Assembly (NCBI GenBank): GCA_018818125.1
Contig: JAHISQ010000112.1
Location: forward strand, 62,001-126,000
DNA: 64,000 nucleotides
DNA from: Candidatus Rifleibacteriota bacterium
GTDB taxonomy: Bacteria > Muiribacteriota > Ozemobacteria > Ozemobacterales > Ozemobacteraceae
Direction of reading: 5' to 3'
A program made the position numbers and the translations under genes. The notes under the pieces are model-generated. The model saw only the letters and a list, made by a program, of their open reading frames with translations. It did no database searches and was not told the origin of the DNA. Positions 8,105-14,724 of the stretch are shown piece after piece. Positions within the stretch are counted from its first letter, which is position 1; every line of letters starts with the position of its first letter.

Positions 8105-9070
8105 ATGAAAAAACAGGATAAGATCTACATAGCCGGTCATCGTGGACTGGTCGGTTCAGCAATAACAAGATTATTAAGGACAGAGGGTTATCAGAATCTT
8201 TTATTTCAGACTTCAAAAGAGCTTGATTTGAGGGATTTTGCCAAGGTGCAAGGCTTTTTTGCATCAGAAAAGCCTGACTATGTATTTCTGGCTGCCGCGA
8301 AAGTTGGTGGTATCAAGGCCAATATGACTTATCCCGCTGACTTTATTTTTGACAACCTCATGGTTCAGAATTCCGTAATCAAGGCATGTGTAGACACTGG
8401 AGTAAAGAAACTCTGCTTTCTTGGCAGTTCATGCATATACCCGCGTGAATGCGCTCAGCCGATCAAAGAAGAATACCTGATGACCGGTCCGTTGGAACCG
8501 ACTAATGAGGGTTATGCGCTTGCAAAAATTGCCGGTCTGAAAATGGTGAAATATTTTAATCAGCAATATGGATTCCAGGCGATTTGTCCGATGCCATGCA
8601 ACCTTTATGGCCCCGGTGATTCATTTGACCTCGAAAACTCTCATGTTTTATCGGCGCTGGTGCGCAGATTTGTCGATGCTGCTGCAAATGGCGCCGATGA
8701 AATAACTCTGTGGGGCACTGGAGTTGCCAGAAGAGAATTCCTGCATGTAGATGATCTGGCCAGGGCTACATTAATGTTGATGCTCAGGCATGATTCAGCT
8801 GATGTGATTAACGTTGGTTCCGGAAAAGATATTTCTATCAGGGAATTAGCAGGAATTATCGCGCAAAAAGCAGGCTATAAGGGCAATGTTCTCTGGGACA
8901 GCTCAAAACCTGATGGCATGCTGCTAAAATGTCTTGATGTTTCTAAAATCAGTGCTTATGATTTTCATCCTCAGATTACACTTGCTGAAGGTATTGATCA
9001 GGTTATCGCAGATTATAAGAATCGTAGTGCTGGCAAAGACTCAGTCGAAGCTACCGGAGAAAAATTATGA
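8105..9070 (+). CDS. fcl: GDP-L-fucose synthase or GDP-colitose synthase (Fcl/ColC family)
   Basis: A 321-residue extended SDR. It has GHRGLVGS (11-18), FLGSSCIYP (Ser108, Cys110), EPTNEGYALAK (Tyr137, Lys141) and His180 in DLENSHVLSALVRR. These match the Ser-Tyr-Lys reduction triad and the Cys/His epimerase pair of GDP-fucose synthase. The enzyme converts GDP-4-keto-6-deoxy-D-mannose to GDP-L-fucose. ColC, the GDP-colitose synthase, is a close relative and keeps the same residues. The next gene overlaps by 4 bases (ATGA) and encodes a ColD-like 3-dehydratase. Both products must therefore be considered. GDP-mannose 4,6-dehydratase is not in the window. Two fucosyltransferase-family genes downstream fit either sugar. 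Confidence 0.88.
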   Translation: MKKQDKIYIAGHRGLVGSAITRLLRTEGYQNLLFQTSKELDLRDFAKVQGFFASEKPDYVFLAAAKVGGIKANMTYPADFIFDNLMVQNSVIKACVDTGVKKLCFLGSSCIYPRECAQPIKEEYLMTGPLEPTNEGYALAKIAGLKMVKYFNQQYGFQAICPMPCNLYGPGDSFDLENSHVLSALVRRFVDAAANGADEITLWGTGVARREFLHVDDLARATLMLMLRHDSADVINVGSGKDISIRELAGIIAQKAGYKGNVLWDSSKPDGMLLKCLDVSKISAYDFHPQITLAEGIDQVIADYKNRSAGKDSVEATGEKL

Positions 9071-10239
9071 TCCCGTTGATGAAAAATGCTTTCTTAAAGG
9101 AAATTGAAACTCGTGAGGCTCTGGCAGATTTTATCAGACTATCGAATAAATTCAGCATGGATTTAAAGTGCAGAGAATTTGAACAGTCTTTTGCAAAATT
9201 TCAGGGCCGCCAGCATGCTGTTCTCGTTAACAGCGGTGCAAGCGCAAATTTGCTTTTGTTGCAGGCTTTAAAGAATCTCGGACGACTTCATGATGGTGAC
9301 AAAGTTGGTTTTTCAGCCGTGACCTGGTCGACCAATACCATGCCAATAATGCAGCTGGGGCTGCAGCCAGTTCCTGTCGATTGCGAGCCGACGACTCTGA
9401 ATTCTATGTCGCACAACCTTATTGAAGCTCTTAAGATGGATGATCTCAAGGCTTTCTTTATTACAAATGCCCTTGGCTTCACCGGTGATTTAGCTGAAAT
9501 CAGGCGGATTTGCGATAATAAGGGTATTATTTTGCTGGAAGATAATTGTGAATCACTGGGAACAGAGCTTCCAGAAGGCCGCGCCGGCAATTTTGGCCTG
9601 GCATCGACCTTTTCGTTTTTCGTGGCACACCATATGTCTACGATCGAAGGCGGAATGATCTGCACGGATGACGATGACCTGGCTGAGATGCTTACAATAA
9701 GCAGAGCAAATGGCTGGGATAGGAACCTGAGCGCAGTTCAACAGCAAAAATGGCGTTCAAAGTTTGACATCAAAGGGCAGTTTGAGGCGAAATATGCGTT
9801 TTATGAGTTGGGCTTTAATCTTAGACCTACTGAAATAACCGGATTTCTCGGGCTCTATCAATTGCAGTTTCTGGCAGAAAACATCAGTCTGCGGCAGGAA
9901 AACTACATACACATTGAAGAATTTATCAAGAAAAATTCGCATTTTATTACTCTTGATCGCTCACATATTTCTCTCCTGTCAAGCTTTGCAATGCCAATTC
10001 TTTGTAAAACACCGGAATTGCGGGACTATTATCTTGGGCAATTTTCAGGAGCAGGAATAGAAATACGCCCGGTAATCGCTGGAAACATGGTTAAACAACC
10101 TTTTTTTAAAAAGTATGTTTCCCGAGAGTATTCGTTGCCAGGGGCTGATCTGATACATGATTGTGGCTTTTACTGCGGAAATTATCCAGAATTAACCCAG
10201 TCTGATCTTGAGACAATTTCCAGCTGTCTGATTTCCTGA
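9067..10239 (+). CDS. ColD-like PLP-dependent 3-dehydratase (DegT family with catalytic His)
   Basis: A DegT/DnrJ/EryC1-family protein of 390 residues. It has NSGASANLLLLQAL, an EDNCESLGTE segment that holds the cofactor-ring region, and a long C-terminal domain. Where aminotransferases carry the PLP-linked Lys in an SK(N)..GEGG setting, this one reads FFVAHHMSTIEGG, with His at 188 and no Lys. The Lys-to-His change is the known mark of the sugar 3-dehydratases ColD (GDP-4-keto-6-deoxymannose) and RfbH/E1 (CDP sugar). The length and the residue number fit ColD (about 388 aa, His188 as I recall) better than the longer iron-sulfur enzyme RfbH. The gene is translationally coupled to the Fcl/ColC-like gene, which supports GDP-colitose or another 3-deoxy sugar. 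A divergent aminotransferase is unlikely without the lysine. Confidence 0.82.
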   Translation: MIPLMKNAFLKEIETREALADFIRLSNKFSMDLKCREFEQSFAKFQGRQHAVLVNSGASANLLLLQALKNLGRLHDGDKVGFSAVTWSTNTMPIMQLGLQPVPVDCEPTTLNSMSHNLIEALKMDDLKAFFITNALGFTGDLAEIRRICDNKGIILLEDNCESLGTELPEGRAGNFGLASTFSFFVAHHMSTIEGGMICTDDDDLAEMLTISRANGWDRNLSAVQQQKWRSKFDIKGQFEAKYAFYELGFNLRPTEITGFLGLYQLQFLAENISLRQENYIHIEEFIKKNSHFITLDRSHISLLSSFAMPILCKTPELRDYYLGQFSGAGIEIRPVIAGNMVKQPFFKKYVSREYSLPGADLIHDCGFYCGNYPELTQSDLETISSCLIS

Positions 10240-10254
10240 CGAAAGGTATTTTTG

Positions 10255-11277
10255 ATGAAAAAGGCTTGTTTTGCAGTATTGCCATTCTATCAGAACAACC
10301 GCGTCTTTGATCTGACCAGCGAAATCTATAATCGTGACAATTGTGCTGTGCCTTTCGCCATGCTCAGGGATAAATTTGCTCAGCGCGGTTATGATTTGTC
10401 TACTCAGGATATTAATGGCGTTAATGAATCTGAGTGTGTCATTTATCTTGATATGCCAAAGACTTTGCCAGAGACCACCTCAGTGGCAAAATCATTTTTG
10501 CTGATTTATGAGACAGATGTAATTGCGCCAAAAAACTGGGATATGAATAAGCATAAGCTGTTCAGAAAGATTTTTACCTGGAATGATTCTATGATCGACA
10601 GGCAAAAATATTTCAAAATGAACTGGTCCTATGTTTTACCTCAGGAAATAGAATATTTGCCTGAAAACAAAACAAAGTTCTGTTGCCTGATCGCAGGAAA
10701 CAAGTCTTCCAGGCATGAATTGGAGCTATATTCGGCGCGAGTCGAAGCTATTCGTTGGTTTGAAAAACATCACTCCGAACTGTTTGACCTATTTGGCATT
10801 GGCTGGAATGAAATTCAACTTCCAGGCAATCGTTTTTTCGAGAGTTATAAGCTGCTTAAGCTGGTTAAAAATTTCCTCAGCCTTTTTGCTGATAAATACC
10901 CTTCCTATCGCGGCAAGATAAAGCATAAATTGCAGACACTTCGACAGTATAAGTTTTCGATCTGTTATGAAAATGCGCGAGATATTCCAGGCTACATTAC
11001 TGAAAAAATATTCGACTGCTTATTTGCTGGTTGTATTCCCGTATACTGGGGATGCAACAATATAACCGAGCATATTCCGGCCGACTGTTTTATCGATAAA
11101 AGAAAGTTTTCTTCTTATCAGCAGCTTTTTGAATATATGAGCGGAATGACTGATGAAGCCTATGCGAAGTATATTAACTCTACTCAGAATTTTTTAAGAA
11201 ACGCGGCTGCAAGGCAATTCTCGGCAGAGTATTTTGCCGAAATCGTAACGAATGAAGTCTTTGCTACACTTGCTTGA
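10255..11277 (+). CDS. GT10 family fucosyltransferase-like protein
   Basis: A 340-residue protein. Its C-terminal part, SICYENARDIPGYITEKIF followed by AGCIPVYWGCNNI, is the alpha-1,3/1,4-fucosyltransferase (GT10) donor-binding motif. These enzymes move L-fucose from GDP-fucose to a GlcNAc- or Glc-containing acceptor; a colitose donor is conceivable here. I place the start at ATG 10255, one codon after a TTG, because AAAGG lies about 10 bases upstream. The gene follows the ColD-like gene by 15 bases and is the last of this plus-strand run. It converges on a GT2 gene with only 11 bases between. Confidence 0.82.
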   Translation: MKKACFAVLPFYQNNRVFDLTSEIYNRDNCAVPFAMLRDKFAQRGYDLSTQDINGVNESECVIYLDMPKTLPETTSVAKSFLLIYETDVIAPKNWDMNKHKLFRKIFTWNDSMIDRQKYFKMNWSYVLPQEIEYLPENKTKFCCLIAGNKSSRHELELYSARVEAIRWFEKHHSELFDLFGIGWNEIQLPGNRFFESYKLLKLVKNFLSLFADKYPSYRGKIKHKLQTLRQYKFSICYENARDIPGYITEKIFDCLFAGCIPVYWGCNNITEHIPADCFIDKRKFSSYQQLFEYMSGMTDEAYAKYINSTQNFLRNAAARQFSAEYFAEIVTNEVFATLA

Positions 11278-11288
11278 AAAGGTTCGTT

Positions 11289-12320
11289 TTAAAAAAACCA
11301 GTTTAACGGCAGATAGCGAATCCAGTCTGCATTACGGAAAAAATCTATAACCCCGCCCGCTCTAAATGTTGCCAGAATGGCTACAGCGAACTTTTTAGCG
11401 GTAGACAGCCGCATCTTTTTCAATGCAGGCATGATAGTTTTGAGCCCAAGGTGAATAGATCGGTAAACAAACCAGACACGATGATGATTAACAGCATGTA
11501 TGGCCTGTGTGTCGTTAAGCCCTGTTTCCAGTATGTTGAGAATGCGCATAACTTCGATAAAGTCGTTTTTTTTGATTGGTTTGCGCTCATCCATAAGGCA
11601 TGGCAAAAAAGTAAGATTTTGGCTGAGTTCACTGTGACTCCAGTAATTACGGGTTATTTCCATACGCAGATTTGTTTGTGCTTCTTTTTTTGTGTGAGAT
11701 ACCTGCTCGGAATGAATTCGATAATTTAGAACCGTTGCTGGATAATTGGTCATGCTGACTTTGGCTAATGCCATTCTTGTCCAAAGTTCGTAGTCCTGAG
11801 AATAGGTAAATTTCTCATTGTAAGGAAATTGTAGTGCGATTTTTCTGCGTATCATCACTGTTGGGTGAGCAAACGCTGATCTGAAAAGCATCCATGTGTA
11901 TATTCCCTCGTTGCTGGACGGAAACACCCATGAGTTGCCGCCTGTACTGCCGGTTCTGGCAATACCACCACCGCAAACATCAGCATTTTGTTTGATAGCC
12001 CATGCCAGTTGTTTTTCCAGGCGATCAATGTGGCAGACATCGTCTGCGTCCATGCGGGCGATCCATTCGCCCTGAGCAAACTTTATTCCCTCATTTAACG
12101 TTGCAACCATGCCTCGATTTTCGCGACTGATAACATGCATTCTATGTTCGTTGCGAGCAAAGTTTTTCAAGATCTGCAGGCTGTTGTCGGTCGATCCATC
12201 GTTAATTGCAATCAGTTCCCAGTTTTTAAAGGATTGTGTCGAAATTGACCGCAGGCATTCAAGTAGATAATCAGCTGCATTATAAACTGGTAAGACTATT
12301 GAAATTTCGGGTGTGCTCAT
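11289..12320 (-). CDS. Family 2 glycosyltransferase
   Basis: A 343-residue protein with a complete GT-A fold start: ISIVLPVYNAADYLLECL (6-23), AINDGSTDNSL (38-48), ENRGMVATLNEG (67-78) and the metal-binding DADD (91-94). The segment FRSAFAHPTVMIRRK and YSQDYELWTRMA, with the ED/QD-type base region, match the WcaA-like GT2 branch common in O-antigen loci. The C-terminal 100 residues are helical and unassigned. It is a single minus-strand gene between two plus-strand genes, so it probably has its own promoter in the space shared with the GT4 gene. The sugar specificity is unknown. Confidence 0.85.
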   Translation of the reverse strand: MSTPEISIVLPVYNAADYLLECLRSISTQSFKNWELIAINDGSTDNSLQILKNFARNEHRMHVISRENRGMVATLNEGIKFAQGEWIARMDADDVCHIDRLEKQLAWAIKQNADVCGGGIARTGSTGGNSWVFPSSNEGIYTWMLFRSAFAHPTVMIRRKIALQFPYNEKFTYSQDYELWTRMALAKVSMTNYPATVLNYRIHSEQVSHTKKEAQTNLRMEITRNYWSHSELSQNLTFLPCLMDERKPIKKNDFIEVMRILNILETGLNDTQAIHAVNHHRVWFVYRSIHLGLKTIMPALKKMRLSTAKKFAVAILATFRAGGVIDFFRNADWIRYLPLNWFF

Positions 12321-12412
12321 CTTGTTTTAAAACTCTTGTATCAGATAATGATGATTCTGTTAACAGAAAGTGGTATTTTAAACGGCATAAAACTATTGTG
12401 CAAGGTTGTTTA

Positions 12413-13564
12413 ATGACGAGCAAAGGTAATTTACTGTTTTTTGTTGCAGAAGACTGGTATTTTGCCATGCATTTTTTGCAATTTGCCATGGCGGCCCGTG
12501 AAGACGGTTGGCAGGTGTATCTGGTGTGCAACACGGGCCAGAAAGGGCCGGAGATTCTAGACAACATTAAAAGGTCTGGAGTTGTGGTATTGCCGATTGC
12601 TCTTTCAAGAACTGCTATTACTCCTTTTCAGGATTTGCATGTATTGTTTTTTCTGCATGATCTGGTGAAAAAAATCAAGCCAGCTCTAATTCACGCGGTA
12701 GCTCTCAAGCCTATCTTACTCAGTCAGATCATCTCTGTTCGTCATGGAATTCCAATGCTGGCTATGATCACTGGCCTGGGTTATGTTTTTACGGCAAAGA
12801 CTTTAAAAGCTTCTTTGGTAAGGCCTTTTGTCAGCATAGCATTGAAAATGGCTGCGCAAAATGTGCTTACGCGTTTTGTTGTACTCAATCCTGAAGACGC
12901 AGAATGGGCTAGACAAACTTTTGCTGGGAATGGAGATCGCGTCATTGTAATTCCGGGGACTGGTGTCGATTTGAATCGGTTCTATCCGGGTGAAGAACCT
13001 CCAGAACCTTTCAAACTCGCCTATGTCGGTCGAATGCTGAAGGACAAGGGCATATTTGAGCTGATTGAAGCGATTAAATTTTTACGCGCAAAAGGCGTTA
13101 ATTTACAGCTTATTCTGGTTGGTGCTCCCGACATAAGTAACCCTGAATCTCTCAGCGAAAAGCAGTTGAATAGGTGGCAGGAAGAGGGGCTATGTGAGTA
13201 TCTGGGGCATATCGCAGATGTTGAGTGCTTGCTACGAAGAGTGCATGCATTAGTTTTGCCATCATACCGAGAGGGTCTTGGAATGAGCCTGCTTGAGGCC
13301 GCTGCAACTGGATTGCCTTGCATCGCGACTGATGTTCCGGGTTGCAGAAGTGCGGTGGTTGATGGTAAAACGGGGCTTCTTGTTCCAGCTGGAAATTCCG
13401 TTGCACTTGCCGATGCTGTTTTGAAGGTGGTTGAGGACAAAGCGCTAAGAAAAAAACTTGGCGACAATGCTGTTGAATTTGTTAAAGAGAATTATTCACG
13501 CGAAATTGTGCTTGCTCAGATGGTTTTGTTATACAACAAGATGGCGGTAACAGAAATCCCTTAG
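12413..13564 (+). CDS. Family 4 glycosyltransferase
   Basis: A 383-residue GT-B enzyme starting at ATG 12413 (MTSKGNLLFFVAEDWYF). The frame is open back to 12236, but an earlier start would overlap the divergent GT2 gene and add a sequence unlike the family. The N-domain has HFLQFAMAAREDGWQVYLV and HAVALKPILL; the C-domain has YVGRMLKDKGIFELIEA and the EX7E-type LPSYREGLGMSLLEAAATG, followed by PCIATDVPGCR. This wording resembles the PglA/WbpH-like transferases that add the second sugar to lipid-linked QuiNAc- or bacillosamine-type precursors. That agrees with the WbpV/WbpL-like genes here but remains inference. Confidence 0.85.
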   Translation: MTSKGNLLFFVAEDWYFAMHFLQFAMAAREDGWQVYLVCNTGQKGPEILDNIKRSGVVVLPIALSRTAITPFQDLHVLFFLHDLVKKIKPALIHAVALKPILLSQIISVRHGIPMLAMITGLGYVFTAKTLKASLVRPFVSIALKMAAQNVLTRFVVLNPEDAEWARQTFAGNGDRVIVIPGTGVDLNRFYPGEEPPEPFKLAYVGRMLKDKGIFELIEAIKFLRAKGVNLQLILVGAPDISNPESLSEKQLNRWQEEGLCEYLGHIADVECLLRRVHALVLPSYREGLGMSLLEAAATGLPCIATDVPGCRSAVVDGKTGLLVPAGNSVALADAVLKVVEDKALRKKLGDNAVEFVKENYSREIVLAQMVLLYNKMAVTEIP

Positions 13565-13588
13565 GCAGGATGTGTTTCTACCTTTTGT

Positions 13589-14488
13589 TTAAATCCTTAA
13601 CCAGTTTTTGGGCGTGGCATCTCTGGTGTCTATATCTGGCAAGTTGATCCAGGTTTTGGGGGCAATTACTATTTTGTCCGGATTCTGATTTAACCAGGCT
13701 CCCCACCAGCTGAATGAGCTGTTGGCAATAATGTTATGTCGGCAATTTTGCATCAGGTGGAGATCTTCCTGGCCGTTGTCTGCCGTATTTCCGCGAACGA
13801 CAACCTGATTTTCAAAACTTAGATTTGATTCTGCCCAATCAGGGTCGTCAGAAAATACAAAGAATCTGGCATTTTTGACTCTTTTATTGATAATTTCTGT
13901 CGCGGCCTTGTAGTAATCTGTAGTGCAGCACGCATATAGCTTGCTGGTCTGCGGGTCAGACGCATAATCTCCGCGCCTTACATGTACAGATACAGAATTG
14001 CTTTCTTTTATCTGCTCAAGAAATTTGGAATTCGTTGCGTTTGAAGATGTTCTCATTAAAAAATCTTCTAACAATATCTCTCTTATGCTGGCAAAGTAAT
14101 TTTCTGACTGCCAGTAGCCCTCAAGATATAAATTGCCAGACAATTTTAAAATCTCTGAACAAAACGTAAATATTTTTTTTTCAATTAAGTAAGTATGCTT
14201 TTTTATTAGTTTTTCGCCAGTCAGGCGGCGACTGACTCGGTTAATAAAATTCGTAGCTGTAACCAGTGGCAGATTATTGTGGCCGTATTTGAGGATATTT
14301 ATCTCTTTGCTTGATGCAAAGGTTTGTTGTAGACCAAAATGGTTCAGGTGGTATTCTCTGAGAGGATCTGCGGCAAATCCTTCGATGTCGAGTTTAAGTT
14401 CACATGAATTTAAAACAGCCAAGTGCCGTCCCAGTGCATATTGGAACATTTGATTCCCGAGACCGCCAAGTAGTTGAACTATTATCAT
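13589..14488 (-). CDS. GT11 family alpha-1,2-fucosyltransferase-like protein
   Basis: A 299-residue protein with the three GT11 motifs: LLGGLGNQMFQYALGRHLA at the N-terminus, VHVRRGDY near residue 170, and the C-terminal HNIIANSSFSWWGAWLN. The HxRRGDY motif binds GDP-fucose. Some bacterial GT11 enzymes accept GDP-colitose, so donor choice depends on what the Fcl/ColD-like pair makes. The gene is isolated on the minus strand, convergent with the GT4 gene and divergent from the HEAT-repeat gene. Together with the GT10 gene it allows both 1,2- and 1,3/1,4-linked deoxyhexose, as in Lewis-type structures. Confidence 0.88.
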   Translation of the reverse strand: MIIVQLLGGLGNQMFQYALGRHLAVLNSCELKLDIEGFAADPLREYHLNHFGLQQTFASSKEINILKYGHNNLPLVTATNFINRVSRRLTGEKLIKKHTYLIEKKIFTFCSEILKLSGNLYLEGYWQSENYFASIREILLEDFLMRTSSNATNSKFLEQIKESNSVSVHVRRGDYASDPQTSKLYACCTTDYYKAATEIINKRVKNARFFVFSDDPDWAESNLSFENQVVVRGNTADNGQEDLHLMQNCRHNIIANSSFSWWGAWLNQNPDKIVIAPKTWINLPDIDTRDATPKNWLRI

Positions 14489-14668
14489 GAATGAACAGGC
14501 TCTTATTTTGTGATTGTCTGGCCGCTGTTATGCGACTCTTTGAAGAGTATTAAACCTCAAGCTGCCTAAAAAGTAAAGGGCAACCCGTCTTGCGTGGCAG
14601 ATAATTGTAAATATTCAGGCTGTTGTTTGCAGAGGATATGTTTTATGTTTAAAAATGCCGATTGTGGT

Positions 14669-14677
14669 TGTTATAAT
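14669..14677 (+). promoter_or_regulatory. Extended -10 promoter ahead of the HEAT-repeat gene
   Basis: TGTTATAAT (TG at 14669-14670, TATAAT at 14672-14677) is a perfect extended -10 box with no convincing -35. Transcription would begin near 14684, about 40 bases before the TTG start at 14725. The 236-base gap from 14489 holds no other feature that I can support. Confidence 0.45.
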
Positions 14678-14724
14678 ATTGCGGCAGTAGTTGGTGAGGC
14701 TGAATTTGAATTGGCGGGTTTGAA

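Noticed and set aside
9067..10239. Ordinary sugar aminotransferase
   Set aside because: The PLP-binding Lys is replaced by His at 188, so transamination by the normal mechanism is not expected.
12236..12412. Upstream extension of the GT4 gene
   Set aside because: It overlaps the divergent GT2 gene, and the family start and coding pattern begin at 12413.
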